NCBI RefSeq assembly: GCF_022811925.1
Contig: NZ_CP065511.1
Coordinates: 2,845,501-2,909,500, forward strand
DNA: 64,000 bases
Direction: 5' to 3'
DNA from: Cytobacillus oceanisediminis
GTDB lineage: Bacteria; Bacillota; Bacilli; Bacillales; Cytobacillaceae
This document shows positions 1 to 9,114 of the stretch, one piece after another. Position 1 is the stretch's first letter, and each line of letters starts with the position of its first letter. Under the pieces are notes generated by a model. It was not told the DNA's origin. It was given only the letters and a program-made list of their open reading frames with translations, and did no database searches. The translations under genes and the position numbers were made by a program.

Positions 1-1
1 A

Positions 2-163
2 ATTCCTTTTTCCATCCTTGAAGACTATTATGTTATTAAATTGACCTCCGATGATTTTGTCACCGAATTCGACTACTTGTTATTCACTTCACTCATATCA
101 ATATACGACCTAATGCTCCCTGCTGAACAGGAGGACGAAGACCATGAAGGAACCAGCGGATAA
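2..163 (+). CDS. C-terminal end of an unrecognised protein (5' end outside window)
   Basis: An open frame enters from the left edge and runs 53 codons to a TAA at 161-163. The visible tail is acidic, ending in a cluster of Glu and Asp (AEQEDEDHEG), with a hydrophobic stretch before it (DYLLFTSLISIYDLML). The next small gene starts inside it, at 144, which is typical of translationally coupled Bacillus genes. I do not recognise the family. Only the absence of stops, the protein-like composition and the overlap with a well-signalled start support it as coding. Confidence 0.5.
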   Translation: MPFSILEDYYVIKLTSDDFVTEFDYLLFTSLISIYDLMLPAEQEDEDHEGTSG

Positions 164-317
164 AGAAAAGCACAAATTGAGTACAAAGAACAACATGAAA
201 ATCATGAAAAAGAAGTCGAGGATCAATCTTCCTGACTTTGAAGTCAGCCCGCATACCGAACGGATTATAAAAGAGAATAAAAGATTGATAAGCGTTTATA
301 CAAAAAGCAAAGCATGA
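144..317 (+). CDS. small basic protein, 57 aa, unknown function
   Basis: Unrecognised 57-residue protein. The ATG at 144 has a strong AGGAGG-like ribosome binding site (about 129-135) at good spacing and overlaps the end of the upstream frame by 20 bases. The protein is rich in Lys, with no membrane segment and no Cys. Its second half carries INLPDFEVSPHTERI, which aligns with IDFPTFSLSPYTKNL in the next small gene, so the two look like diverged tandem copies. A rho-independent hairpin follows at once. The gene could be a small nucleic-acid-associated or regulatory protein, but nothing in the sequence proves a function. Confidence 0.6.
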   Translation: MKEPADKEKHKLSTKNNMKIMKKKSRINLPDFEVSPHTERIIKENKRLISVYTKSKA

Positions 318-326
318 GCATACTAT

Positions 327-360
327 AAGGCGTGGAAGGAATTTTCTTCCGCGCCTTTAT
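327..360 (+). terminator. intrinsic terminator after the first small gene
   Basis: A 12-bp stem, AAGGCGTGGAAG paired with CTTCCGCGCCTT (one G-T pair), with a six-base loop. It begins ten bases after the stop codon at 317. The T-run is weak, so termination may be partial. Confidence 0.6.
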
Positions 361-422
361 TCATGTTCACTTTTCAGGGACATATAATAAAGAAATAAAT
401 CCTAATTAAAGGGCTGATCGAA

Positions 423-566
423 ATGAAAAAGCTGACTAAAAAAGTAAAAAATATAGACTTCCCCACCTTTTCTTTATCCCCTTACACGAAAAATCTTTCC
501 AAAAAAACGGAAGCTGCGATAGAGAATTTAAACAAAGGGAAAAAGCTGCCTAAAAATAATGTATAA
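423..566 (+). CDS. small basic protein, 47 aa, related to its neighbour
   Basis: A 47-residue Lys-rich protein from an ATG at 423 with only a modest Shine-Dalgarno (AAAGGG). The core IDFPTFSLSPYT matches the INLPDFEVSPHT core of the 57-aa protein 100 bases upstream, in the same place relative to a basic N-terminus. That conservation between two otherwise different short frames is the main reason to believe both are translated. No domain is recognised. It converges with the aldehyde dehydrogenase gene, whose stop codon lies 25 bases away. Confidence 0.5.
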   Translation: MKKLTKKVKNIDFPTFSLSPYTKNLSKKTEAAIENLNKGKKLPKNNV

Positions 567-590
567 AAAACCGCCTTCCATGATGCGGCA

Positions 591-1961
591 TTATTTTATA
601 AAAAACTTCACTTTTTTTAATGCATCCTTTGTAGCCGGATATCGAAATGGCAAATCGAATCTGGTGGTTTGCTTCAGTATGCTTTTCTCATGCGAAAACA
701 CATCAAAGCTTCCCTTTCCATGATAAGCGCCAATCCCGCTCTCCCCTACTCCCCCGAAAGGCAGATATGGTGAACTAAGATGATAAACGGTATCATTAAT
801 GCATCCCCCTCCAAAGGAAATGCTGCTTAGTATCTGGTTTTGAACGCCTTCACTTTCTGTGAAGATATATAGCGCTAAAGGTTTCGGGCGTGCTGTAATC
901 TCTGTAATCATCCCGGACAAGTCGTCATATTCGAGCACCGGCAGGATCGGTCCAAATATTTCATCCTGCATGATTTCATCAGCCCATGTAATATTACCGA
1001 GAACAGTTGGTTCGATGCCTAGAGAATTTAAATCATGCCGGCCCCCGTGAATAGTGGTGCCATTGGTTAAAAATTTGGTGAGACGGTTGAAGTGTTTTTC
1101 ACTGACGATTCTCGTGAAATGACCGGATGTAATCGGTTGTTCTCCATAAAGCTCCTGTATGGCTTGTTTTAATTCTTTCAAGAATTCTTCTTTAATCCTG
1201 CTGTGAACATAAATATAATCTGGAGCCACACAAGTTTGGCCGGCATTAATATATTTTCCCCAGGCAATTCTCTTCGCAGCAAGCTTCAAGCTGGCATCTT
1301 CATGCACGATGCACGGACTCTTCCCTCCCAATTCAAGGGTAACGGGAGTAAGGTGCCTGGAGGCTGCTTCCATGATGATTTTTCCGACAGGGACACTGCC
1401 TGTGAAGAAAATATAATCGACCTTTTCATTTAATAGGGCTGTGCTTGTTTCTGCGTCGCCTTCAACAACTGAAATATACTCTTGCGGGAAATGATTGCTG
1501 ATCATTTTTGACAGCAATGCCGAAGTTTGCGGTGTTAATTCCGAAGGCTTCAGAATAGCGCAATTCCCTGCGGCTATAGCTCCAATCAGCGGTGCAATCG
1601 CCAGCTGGAAAGGATAATTCCAGGGCGCTATGATTAGCGCAACTCCATATGGTTCAGGATATATATAGCTTTTCGAACCGAATTGGGCAATTGATGACTT
1701 CACTTTTCTGGGTTTGGCCCATTTTTTTAAATGTTTTAACGTAAAGCGGATTTCCTCCAGCAGAATTCCAATCTCCGTCAAGTACGCATCGAACTCACTT
1801 TTATTGAGATCCGCCTTTAACGCATCCATCAATTCCTGCTCATGCTGCTTAATGACCGAGCGAAGCTTGCCGAGCGCTTCCATTCGGAATGTGACATCCT
1901 TTGTTTTACCCTGGGTGAAGAAATTTCTTTGTTTTTGAATGAGATCCGCGTAGTTTTCCAT
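591..1961 (-). CDS. class 3-type NAD(P)-dependent aldehyde dehydrogenase
   Basis: A 456-aa aldehyde dehydrogenase resembling B. subtilis AldX/YwdH and the class 3 (ALDH3) group, which oxidise medium-chain and aromatic aldehydes to acids. Visible motifs are the cofactor region APWNYPFQLAIAPL, the catalytic Glu in VTLELGGKSPCIV, the nucleophilic Cys in NAGQTCVAPDY and EIFGPILPV near the C-terminus. The frame is open upstream to 2141, but the ATG at 1961 has GGAGG seven bases before it and gives the family length, so I start there. It is monocistronic: the flavin-reductase operon upstream ends with its own terminator. The true substrate is unknown. Confidence 0.88.
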   Translation of the reverse strand: MENYADLIQKQRNFFTQGKTKDVTFRMEALGKLRSVIKQHEQELMDALKADLNKSEFDAYLTEIGILLEEIRFTLKHLKKWAKPRKVKSSIAQFGSKSYIYPEPYGVALIIAPWNYPFQLAIAPLIGAIAAGNCAILKPSELTPQTSALLSKMISNHFPQEYISVVEGDAETSTALLNEKVDYIFFTGSVPVGKIIMEAASRHLTPVTLELGGKSPCIVHEDASLKLAAKRIAWGKYINAGQTCVAPDYIYVHSRIKEEFLKELKQAIQELYGEQPITSGHFTRIVSEKHFNRLTKFLTNGTTIHGGRHDLNSLGIEPTVLGNITWADEIMQDEIFGPILPVLEYDDLSGMITEITARPKPLALYIFTESEGVQNQILSSISFGGGCINDTVYHLSSPYLPFGGVGESGIGAYHGKGSFDVFSHEKSILKQTTRFDLPFRYPATKDALKKVKFFIK

Positions 1962-2046
1962 GGAATACCTCCAGATGGGACTAAGTTTTAAGGATATATT
2001 ATCATCTTGGCTGGAGGAAATACATAAATAGGTATACTCCCATTGC

Positions 2047-2077
2047 AAAAAAAGCCGGCCATAAGGTCCGGCTTTTG
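2047..2077 (-). terminator. terminator of the transporter/leuCD-type operon
   Basis: A stem AAAAGCCGG with CCGGCTTTT; on the minus strand it is followed by a run of seven T, just past the stop of the flavin-reductase-like gene. Confidence 0.8.
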
Positions 2078-2082
2078 AAAAT

Positions 2083-2688
2083 TTATCTCGGCAGCTTGAA
2101 GAATTCGCTGTTTTCACTATAGTTTCCTGCCAGCCTTCCAAGCGGCTGCAGTTTTTCTAAATTCACTTTATAATTACCGAGGTAGTAATCATCGTCAATA
2201 TGATAATGTACCATTCTCCCAATAATAAGATGATCGCTTCCTAGCTTAATAATCTGTTCCAGCTTGCATTCCATATGGATTGGTGCTTCTTTTACCCTCT
2301 TAGGGGCGACCAAATGACTTTCAGCAGCGGAAAGCCCTGCCGCTTCAAACTCATCAGCCTCACTCGGGAGATTCTCTGCACTTTTTTGCATTTGGTTTCC
2401 CAATGGTGCAGGAACCACATTGATGACAAACTCTTTTGTCGCTCGGATGTTGACCAATGTATCTTTTTCTGTTCCTTCCCTGTCGCCAACCCCAGGTCCA
2501 ATTGAAATACAGAGCATGGGTGGATTTCTTGAAGCAACACTGAAAAAACTGAAAGGTGCGAGATTCTGGCCGCCTTCCTCAGATTCAGTGGAAACCCAGG
2601 CAATCGGCCTTGGGACGACAGATCCGGATAATAATTTGTACACTTCTTTTTCTCCAAGTTCCGAGGGGTTAAATTCCAAACGGACCAC
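2083..2688 (-). CDS. flavin reductase-like (FMN-binding) protein
   Basis: About 201 aa of the flavin reductase-like, FMN-binding split-barrel family. The N-terminal SGSVVPRPIAWVSTES and the NLAPFSFFSVASRNPPML segment are hallmarks; the second places main-chain atoms around FMN. Members either supply reduced flavin to a partner or act as uncharacterised oxidoreductases. I chose the GTG at 2688, with a GGTGG-type Shine-Dalgarno at suitable spacing, over the GTG at 2697, which has none. The gene starts 12 bases after the MFS stop and is last in the operon, so it probably assists catabolism of the transported substrate. That role is inference. Confidence 0.75.
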   Translation of the reverse strand: MVRLEFNPSELGEKEVYKLLSGSVVPRPIAWVSTESEEGGQNLAPFSFFSVASRNPPMLCISIGPGVGDREGTEKDTLVNIRATKEFVINVVPAPLGNQMQKSAENLPSEADEFEAAGLSAAESHLVAPKRVKEAPIHMECKLEQIIKLGSDHLIIGRMVHYHIDDDYYLGNYKVNLEKLQPLGRLAGNYSENSEFFKLPR

Positions 2689-2699
2689 TCCTTCCACCT

Positions 2700-3947
2700 T
2701 TAAATAACATAGTTATTCTTTTTATTCATAATCGATAATGCTGTCAGTAATGTAAAAACAATAAACATCATACCTGTGATTAAAAACCACCCGGAAGAAA
2801 ATTGACCGGTCTTATCCACGATTAAACCGAACAAGGGCGGAATGATAATGGCCCCAGCTGATCCCAGTGTGATACTGATCCCGCTTGAAATGCCAGCTTG
2901 TTCTTTCGGCACCAATTCACTTGCAAGATTCATCCAGATGCCATTGAAGCCTGAAGCTGCAAACCCAAACAGAGCTGTAATGGGAGCCATTACCCAAAAT
3001 GGGGCTGAAGTAATGACAGCAGCTGACGTACTGGCCAATGCGGTAATAATGGTAATAATCATAAGGATCACAACACGTTTTCCTTCAAACAGCCTGTCGC
3101 TTATGATTCCCCAGGCAACCCTGCCAATGGTTCCGAATATTTCAGATATAACCAGGAGAATACCTGATAAAAAGATTGAAATATTTAGCTGTTCATAGGC
3201 AAATAAAACAATATACGTATTTAAGCACATTTGCGTGCCATTCAAACCGAGAGCACTAAAGCTTATCAGCATCAAAGCTTTATTTTTAAACATTTTAAAC
3301 ATTGATTTGTAAAATTGGAGCAAACTCATTCTGCTGCCCTTCGCTTGCTCCAGTTCAGGCGGATCCCGGTAAAAATGATAGGAAACGAATCCGCCCGCCA
3401 ATAAAAGAAGGCAGGCCGTAAGAAGTACAAATCTCCAGCCAAAAGTTACACTAAGCGGAAGCAGTATCAAACTGGCCAAGGCCGATCCTGCCGTGATGCC
3501 GGTTTGTTTTATTCCCATTGCTGTTCCCCGCTGTTTGAGCGGGAACCAATAAATGATGCCTCTATTTGTGATCGGGTGCATGGATCCATACCCAATTCCG
3601 CCAATAACAATCAATAACAGGACAAGCCAGAAATCATGAAGCAATGTCATGAACAGAAAGCCTAACCCCATTAAGGCCGACGCCAGAACCAATAATTTAC
3701 GGGATCCTGCAAGGTCAGTCAGAAAGCCGGCAGGAACTGAAATGATCGCCTGGCCCAAAAAGAGAGCCGCTGGGAGCATGCCGATTTGCGACTTGGTCAA
3801 GGAAAGGTCCTCCCCGATTAAAACTCCCAGCGGTCCAATGCTTCTGCCGACAAATGCTACCATCAGCTGTGCGAGCAGAAGAAATAATAGCATTTTCCAT
3901 GGATTTTCATTGATGGCAAATTGTTTTTCTGCCAGTGAATTACTCAT
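2700..3947 (-). CDS. MFS transporter, probable organic acid permease
   Basis: A 415-aa, 12-helix major facilitator superfamily permease. Motif A-like sequence (GFLTDLAGSRKLLV) follows helix 2 and a related stretch (GIISDRLFEGKRVV) follows helix 8. The IGMLPAALFLGQAIISVPAG opening and GIKQTGITAGSALASLIL in helix 5 resemble anion:cation and oxalate/formate-like MFS carriers, which fits its place among organic acid catabolic genes. It lies 25 bases after the SSS gene, so this operon has two carriers of different families. They may take up the same acid by different energetics, or one may be an exporter. The substrate is not identifiable. Confidence 0.8.
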   Translation of the reverse strand: MSNSLAEKQFAINENPWKMLLFLLLAQLMVAFVGRSIGPLGVLIGEDLSLTKSQIGMLPAALFLGQAIISVPAGFLTDLAGSRKLLVLASALMGLGFLFMTLLHDFWLVLLLIVIGGIGYGSMHPITNRGIIYWFPLKQRGTAMGIKQTGITAGSALASLILLPLSVTFGWRFVLLTACLLLLAGGFVSYHFYRDPPELEQAKGSRMSLLQFYKSMFKMFKNKALMLISFSALGLNGTQMCLNTYIVLFAYEQLNISIFLSGILLVISEIFGTIGRVAWGIISDRLFEGKRVVILMIITIITALASTSAAVITSAPFWVMAPITALFGFAASGFNGIWMNLASELVPKEQAGISSGISITLGSAGAIIIPPLFGLIVDKTGQFSSGWFLITGMMFIVFTLLTALSIMNKKNNYVI

Positions 3948-3972
3948 AATTAATCATCTCTTTTTTTGGCTT

Positions 3973-5481
3973 TTATGCCTTTAAATTGATTGCAGTCAAA
4001 TCTTCCTCCAGAACTTTGCTCTTTGAAACAGCTGGAGCTAATAGAGAACCTGCAATACAGATAAAGAAGTTCAGTCCCAGCCCAATGACGCCCCCGTGAA
4101 TTCCATAGATTGTTTTATAGCCTGTAAGAGTAAGCACTCCTGCTAATATGGCGCCTGCAAGCATCCCCCAGAAGACAGCCTTACCTGATAAGCGCTTCCA
4201 ATATAAGCCCAGTACAAAAGCCGGGAATACCTGAACAAGCAATTCAAATTTTAAGACGAAAATTTCATATAGCGTTCCCGGAGGATTCCAGGCAATCCAC
4301 AGAAGAAAGATGATGGCAATGATTCCGCATACTTTCCCGACCATGACCTTCTTATGTTCAGATGCCTTAGGATTGATGAATTTTCCATATACGTCATTTG
4401 AAAGCATGGATGAAAAGCTGAGCAGAACAGAATCGGCTGTAGAAATAATGGCTGCAACAATCCCGCCAAAGAAGATGATCATAATCCAGTAATAAAATGG
4501 ATTAATGGCGGCAATCTCATTGGCCATCAGACCTACAAGCTGTTCAGACCCCGTCTTATCCAGTCCTGGAAAAAGCATAATTCCAATAATACCTACCATA
4601 AATACAAGCCCTGTTGTAATTGGCGGCATCCATGCCATGCGGGCAAATGATTTTTTCAGTGTTTTCTCGCTTTGCGCAGAATATATTCTTTGAACAGCGT
4701 GCGGATAAATACTTGCTCCCAGTCCAACAAGCACGAGCATACTCAGCCAATTAATATTCACTTCCATTGGAGGGACTGCTGTTTTTGCAGGTTCCAGTTC
4801 TGCTACATACCTTGTAACATCAGAGAAATTTCCTCCGACGAGATACAAGCCGCCGATGAGGAAGACAATGATTCCAATCATAAGAACAATGCCTTGCATA
4901 ACATCCGTAAAAGCAACTGCCTTCATTCCGCCCATCCACTCATAGGCAAGCATAACAGCTACAAAGACGATAACAGCTATTTGGTATGGGATAGTTCCGC
5001 CTGTCATCCCTGATACAGCCTGGCCAATCGCTACAAGCTGTTCTAAAAGATAGTTCCCAAGCCCCCAAAGCATAAGAAAAATACTAAGCAATGTAACTGC
5101 TTTCGATTTAAAGCGGTGATCGATCCAGTCAGTAGGTGTAACAAAGTTTCTTTTCTTTGCAATGACATATAATCTTGGTGCAAACAGTAAATAGATTCCG
5201 ATAATGATTGTCATAAATGAAATCGACTGAATCCACGAGAAACCTGTCCTATATGCTGTTGGGGCATATCCGACAATGGTATTCCCGCTATATTGCGTCG
5301 CATATAAGGTGAAAAAGAGTGCGATAAAACCGAGATTCCTTCCGGCAAGGTAGTACCCTGAAAGACTGTGATGAAGGTTCTTCTCACCTCTGCCCGATAA
5401 GTATCCAATTACCAGCATGATTATGGCAAAGGCTGATAAAATAATGATCCCATCTGTGCCTGCAAATGCTAAATCATTCAT
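3973..5481 (-). CDS. sodium:solute symporter (SSS family)
   Basis: A 502-aa integral membrane protein of the SSS family (PutP/PanF-like), with about 13 predicted helices. The first helix is followed by a signature loop (SGYYLAGRNLGFIALFFTLY) with the TQYSGNT stretch that builds the substrate and Na+ sites. Its start overlaps the stop of the small membrane gene upstream by four bases (ATGA), so the pair is translationally coupled, as panF is with yhdT. The operon context (LeuCD-type dehydratase and CoA-transferase) suggests Na+-driven uptake of a carboxylate, but SSS substrates cannot be read from sequence. Confidence 0.85.
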   Translation of the reverse strand: MNDLAFAGTDGIIILSAFAIIMLVIGYLSGRGEKNLHHSLSGYYLAGRNLGFIALFFTLYATQYSGNTIVGYAPTAYRTGFSWIQSISFMTIIIGIYLLFAPRLYVIAKKRNFVTPTDWIDHRFKSKAVTLLSIFLMLWGLGNYLLEQLVAIGQAVSGMTGGTIPYQIAVIVFVAVMLAYEWMGGMKAVAFTDVMQGIVLMIGIIVFLIGGLYLVGGNFSDVTRYVAELEPAKTAVPPMEVNINWLSMLVLVGLGASIYPHAVQRIYSAQSEKTLKKSFARMAWMPPITTGLVFMVGIIGIMLFPGLDKTGSEQLVGLMANEIAAINPFYYWIMIIFFGGIVAAIISTADSVLLSFSSMLSNDVYGKFINPKASEHKKVMVGKVCGIIAIIFLLWIAWNPPGTLYEIFVLKFELLVQVFPAFVLGLYWKRLSGKAVFWGMLAGAILAGVLTLTGYKTIYGIHGGVIGLGLNFFICIAGSLLAPAVSKSKVLEEDLTAINLKA

Positions 5482-5738
5482 GATTTATCCCCCTTTGCTT
5501 TTTCGGCTTCTTCCTGGTCCTCCACGATATTCCACTCATTCACACAAAGCCAGCTTAAATATCCGCACATAATAATGGAAAAAGCTGTCGAGATAAATGC
5601 CCATAACGGAAACCCGAGAATATAGGGCTCTGCTGCTGCATCCGGGAAATACCAGGGTACTACGCCAAGTGTTATGATGGCGAGGACTACCCAAATCCAT
5701 TTTTTTCGAATAGGTTCTTTTATCGTTCTGTTTTCCAT
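5478..5738 (-). CDS. small two-helix membrane partner of the SSS transporter
   Basis: An 86-aa protein with a basic N-terminus (RKKW) and two hydrophobic helices (WVVLAIITLGVVPWYF and GFPLWAFISTAFSIIMCGYL), then an acidic, Lys-rich tail. It resembles the YhdT/DUF3311-type small proteins that often precede PanF-like sodium symporters. The ATG at 5738 has GGGAGGAAG just upstream. The open frame extends further, but without a better ribosome site. Its four-base overlap with the transporter gene suggests the two are made in equal amounts and may form a complex. Confidence 0.75.
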   Translation of the reverse strand: MENRTIKEPIRKKWIWVVLAIITLGVVPWYFPDAAAEPYILGFPLWAFISTAFSIIMCGYLSWLCVNEWNIVEDQEEAEKAKGDKS

Positions 5739-5763
5739 ATGGCTTCCTCCCTTTTGCTGAAAT

Positions 5764-6369
5764 TTAAACCTCCAGCTTATAGAAAATCTTATGTGCCGAT
5801 TCATAGGAGTCTATTAATTCAGCTGATTGAAGGGTTGCTCCGATTTCGTCCAGCCCTTTTAACAGCTGATCTTTTCGATAAGAAACGATATCGAATTCGA
5901 CCATGTACCCGAATGAGTCTTCAATTCTTTGATTCTCTAAATCTACCCGAAGCTGATAACCAGATGATTCATTGCTTTTTTGAAACAGAACTTCAATATC
6001 CTTTTCAGGCAAGACTACTGGCAGGATGCCATTTTTAAAACAATTATTATAGAAAATATCAGCGAATGATGGTGCCAGGATTACTCTAATCCCATATTCT
6101 GCAATTGCCCAGGGTGCATGCTCTCTGGATGAACCGCAGCCAAAGTTTTTCCTTGCCAGCAGAATTGGTGCATTCCGGTAAGGTTCTCGATTTAGAATGA
6201 AATCCGGTTTTTCCCTGCCATTTTCGTATCGCCATTCGTAGAAGAGGAATTCGCCAAATCCAGTCCTTTCAATTCTTTTTAAAAACTGTTTTGGAATGAT
6301 GGCATCTGTGTCAACATTTGCAGCATCAAGCGGAGCAACTATGCCTGTAAATCTGGTAAAAGACTTCAT
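5764..6369 (-). CDS. leuD: 3-isopropylmalate dehydratase-type small subunit (LeuD-like)
   Basis: A 201-aa swivelling-domain subunit of the aconitase superfamily. Conserved stretches are [15 protein letters not shown], the substrate-recognition segment [15 protein letters not shown] and [20 protein letters not shown]. With the large subunit it forms the [4Fe-4S] hydro-lyase that isomerises 2- and 3-isopropylmalate, or similar C5 hydroxy-diacids such as citramalate and methylmalate. The start overlaps the leuC stop by four bases. No leuA, leuB or ilv gene is present; instead the pair sits with a CoA-transferase and two carriers. A catabolic role on a branched dicarboxylate is therefore at least as likely as leucine synthesis. 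Confidence 0.85.
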   Translation of the reverse strand: MKSFTRFTGIVAPLDAANVDTDAIIPKQFLKRIERTGFGEFLFYEWRYENGREKPDFILNREPYRNAPILLARKNFGCGSSREHAPWAIAEYGIRVILAPSFADIFYNNCFKNGILPVVLPEKDIEVLFQKSNESSGYQLRVDLENQRIEDSFGYMVEFDIVSYRKDQLLKGLDEIGATLQSAELIDSYESAHKIFYKLEV

Positions 6370-7793
6370 TGTACACTGACCTCCTTGCTATATTTAACAG
6401 GCCACTCCCTTACATCTATAAACCGGCCGGCAATCGCTGCTGCTGCAGCCATTTCAGGACTGACCAAATGGGTCCTCGCATTTCTTCCCTGCCTGCCTTC
6501 AAAATTACGGTTGGAAGTGGATGCACAGCGTTCTTCAGGAAGAACCAAATCCTCATTCATACCGAGGCACATGCTGCAGCCCGCTTCTCTCCATTGAAAA
6601 CCGGCATTGATAAAAATTTGGTCGAGCCCTTCAGCTTCTGCCTGCATTTTTACAAGCTGTGAACCAGGAACAACAAGCGCTTCCACCTGTTCAGCAACTT
6701 TGTAACCGTTTACGATTTTTGCCGCTTTTCGAAGATCTTCTATCCGGCTGTTTGTGCAGGAGCCGATAAAGACTTTATTGATAGCAATTTCTGTGATGGG
6801 TGTTCCTGGCTGAAGGTCCATGTACTTTAATGCTTTTTTAGCTGGTCCTATTTGATCTGCAGGTAAATCTTCCATTAACGGTATATCTTCTGTAATACCT
6901 GCTACCTGGCCCGGATTCGTCCCCCAGGTAACCTGTGGGATTACTTCAGCTGCATTAATGTCAGCAGTCAGATCAAATTCGGCATCTTCGTCAGTATAAT
7001 ATTTCTTCCATTCTGCAAGAGCCTCTTCCCACTCCATTCCATCAGGAACAGCTTGTTTCCCTTTCAAATAGTTAAAGGTTTTTTCGTCAGGCTGAATCAG
7101 TCCTGCCCTTGCTCCCATTTCAATGCTCATATTGCATACGGTCATTCGCTCTTCCATTGTTAAATTGCGTATGGCTTCACCGCGATACTCCACAACATAG
7201 CCTGTTGCAAAATCATGACCATACTTTCCAATGATTGAAAGAATCAGATCTTTGGCAGTCGTTCCTTGCGGCAAATTGCCGTGTATATTTATGGCTAATG
7301 TTTTGGATTTAAATTGCTTTAATGTCTGAGTGGCAAGGACATGTTCTACTTCACTTGTGCCAATGCCAAAGGCAAGTGCGCCGAATGCTCCATGTGTGGA
7401 GGTATGGCTGTCACCGCAGACGATGGTCATACCGGGCTGTGTTAACCCCAGCTCCGGAGCAATGACGTGTACAATTCCCTGATTTCGGCTTTCCAGGTCA
7501 AAAAGCTGTATGCCGAACTCCCTGCAGTTTATTGCCAGAGCGTCGACTTGCTTTTTGGCGATTGGGTCTTTAAAAGGAAGAGAACGGTCGGTCGTTGGAA
7601 TGCTGTGATCCATGGTAGCCACAGTCAGATCCGGCCTTCTCACTTTGCGATTCTTACTTCTTAAGCCTTCAAATGCCTGAGGTGATGTGACCTCATGTAC
7701 TAAATGAAGATCAATGTATAAAAGAGAAGGCTTATTCTGTTCCTCCACGACAGCATGCTTTTCCCAGATTTTCTCATATAAGGTCCGCCCCAT
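6366..7793 (-). CDS. leuC: 3-isopropylmalate dehydratase-type large subunit (LeuC-like)
   Basis: A 475-aa LeuC-type aconitase-superfamily large subunit of normal length. The three cluster-ligating cysteines are visible in [12 protein letters not shown] and [10 protein letters not shown]. The [12 protein letters not shown] loop and MDHSIPT near the N-terminus are the usual catalytic regions. The ATG at 7793 has AGGAGG ten bases upstream. It follows the CoA-transferase stop directly and overlaps leuD. The family catalyses dehydration/rehydration of 2-hydroxydiacids. Whether this copy serves leucine synthesis or the isomerisation of an imported acid such as citramalate cannot be read from the motifs; the neighbours favour the latter. 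Confidence 0.87.
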   Translation of the reverse strand: MGRTLYEKIWEKHAVVEEQNKPSLLYIDLHLVHEVTSPQAFEGLRSKNRKVRRPDLTVATMDHSIPTTDRSLPFKDPIAKKQVDALAINCREFGIQLFDLESRNQGIVHVIAPELGLTQPGMTIVCGDSHTSTHGAFGALAFGIGTSEVEHVLATQTLKQFKSKTLAINIHGNLPQGTTAKDLILSIIGKYGHDFATGYVVEYRGEAIRNLTMEERMTVCNMSIEMGARAGLIQPDEKTFNYLKGKQAVPDGMEWEEALAEWKKYYTDEDAEFDLTADINAAEVIPQVTWGTNPGQVAGITEDIPLMEDLPADQIGPAKKALKYMDLQPGTPITEIAINKVFIGSCTNSRIEDLRKAAKIVNGYKVAEQVEALVVPGSQLVKMQAEAEGLDQIFINAGFQWREAGCSMCLGMNEDLVLPEERCASTSNRNFEGRQGRNARTHLVSPEMAAAAAIAGRFIDVREWPVKYSKEVSVQ

Positions 7794-7805
7794 TCTGAAG
7801 CCCTC

Positions 7806-9008
7806 CTAAATGATATTATTTTTCTTCAATTCTTCTAATCTCTCTTCATTGAACCCAAGAAGGCCTGTGTATATTTCATGATTATGCTTGCCCATTTCTT
7901 CCGGGCCGGCATGCTTCACTTCTCCTGGTGTCCTGCTTAATTTTGGGACAATGCCAGGCATCGGGAATTCTCCCAGCTGCGGATGATCTACTTTAATTAT
8001 CATGTCGCGTTCCTTATAATGCGGATCTTCCAGAATATCTTTAGCCGTATAAATGAGCCCTGATGGAACGCCCTTATATTCAAGAATTTTAAGCGCTTCT
8101 TTAGCGGGGAGAGTCTTTGTCCATTCTTCGATCATGGAATCAAGAAGCTTCATGTTTTCCCCTCTTGCATGGTGGGTCGCGAATCTTGAGTCATCTGCCA
8201 ATTCCGGCTGCTCCATGGCCTCGCATAACCTGCGGAACACTCCATCTGCATTGGCCCCTATAACGATGTAAGTTTTATCCTGTGTGAAGTAAATGTTGGA
8301 TGGAGCTACACCTGGCAGGATATTGCCCATTCTTTCCCTTATGTATCCTGCTAAGAGATAATCCGGAATAATGCTTTCCATCACAGAAAAGACAGATTCA
8401 TAGAGGGCCGTATCGACAACCTGTCCTTTTCCTGAGCGCTCCCTCTCGTGTAATGCAACCAGGCAGCCAATTGTAGCAAAAAGTGCAGCCAAAGTATCGC
8501 CCATTGAGACACCAATTCTTGAAGGCGGCCTGTCAGGGAAACCGGTTACATTTCTGAGCCCGCCCATTGCTTCACCGACGCTTCCAAAGCCTGCACGATG
8601 CTTATAGGGTCCTGTCTGTCCATAGCCCGAAGTCCGTACCATAATTAATTTAGGGTTGATTTCGGAAAGTGCTTCATAAGACAGATTCCATTTTTCCATT
8701 GTCCCTGGGCGGAAATTCTCAATGACAACATCAGCTTCTTTAATAAGCTCCCTTAAAACCTGCTGTCCTTCTTCCTCCCTGAGATTTAATGAAATCGATT
8801 TTTTATTCCGCGATTGAATAGGCCACCAAAGCCCTATACCATCTTTTGATTTTCCCCAATTTCTCATGGGATCTGATTTACCCGGAGGCTCGACCTTAAT
8901 AATTTCAGCACCGAAGTCACCTAAAAGCCGCCCGGAGAATGGGCCTGCTAAAAGAGTGCCCAGCTCGATGACTCTGATATCTTCCAGTGGAAGCTGTTTT
9001 TCTGACAT
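7806..9008 (-). CDS. class III CoA-transferase (CaiB/BaiF family)
   Basis: A 400-aa family III CoA-transferase, transferring CoA between an acyl-CoA donor and a carboxylic acid through an aspartyl-CoA intermediate. Visible are the N-terminal VIELGTLLAGPFSGRLLGDFGAEIIKVE, the ADVVIENFRPGTMEKW segment and the GGLRNVTGFPDRPPSRIG region after the catalytic Asp zone. The ATG at 9008 has GGGAGGG seven bases before it. It heads the minus-strand operon and faces the GntR/lyase pair. The likely role is to activate the acid that the divergent lyase cleaves; citramalate, itaconate-like acids and 3-hydroxy-3-methylglutarate are candidates. Confidence 0.85.
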   Translation of the reverse strand: MSEKQLPLEDIRVIELGTLLAGPFSGRLLGDFGAEIIKVEPPGKSDPMRNWGKSKDGIGLWWPIQSRNKKSISLNLREEEGQQVLRELIKEADVVIENFRPGTMEKWNLSYEALSEINPKLIMVRTSGYGQTGPYKHRAGFGSVGEAMGGLRNVTGFPDRPPSRIGVSMGDTLAALFATIGCLVALHERERSGKGQVVDTALYESVFSVMESIIPDYLLAGYIRERMGNILPGVAPSNIYFTQDKTYIVIGANADGVFRRLCEAMEQPELADDSRFATHHARGENMKLLDSMIEEWTKTLPAKEALKILEYKGVPSGLIYTAKDILEDPHYKERDMIIKVDHPQLGEFPMPGIVPKLSRTPGEVKHAGPEEMGKHNHEIYTGLLGFNEERLEELKKNNII

Positions 9009-9063
9009 GGATTTCCCTCCCGATATTTCTTGAATGTGTTGTTAAATTTAAATTTTCTTAATC

Positions 9064-9073
9064 TTGTATACAA
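9064..9073. promoter_or_regulatory. GntR operator copy 1
   Basis: Perfect 10-bp palindrome TTGTATACAA, just downstream of the proposed -10 of the CoA-transferase promoter. It is identical to copies at 9084 and 9199. Confidence 0.7.
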
Positions 9074-9078
9074 ATTTA

Positions 9079-9101
9079 ATTGTTTGTATACAATAAGTCA
9101 A
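9079..9101 (-). promoter_or_regulatory. promoter of the CoA-transferase operon with operator copy 2 inside
   Basis: On the minus strand TTGACT (9096-9101), a 17-base spacer and TAAATT about 9073-9078 form a sigma-A promoter. The second TTGTATACAA (9084-9093) fills the spacer and lies 20 bp, two helical turns, from copy 1. Binding of a dimer there would block RNA polymerase. Confidence 0.6.
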
Positions 9102-9114
9102 TGTAAATTTTATA

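Noticed and set aside
1962..2141. N-terminal extension of the aldehyde dehydrogenase
   Set aside because: No ribosome site, no homology, and it runs through the terminator and into the neighbouring gene; the ATG at 1961 fits the family.
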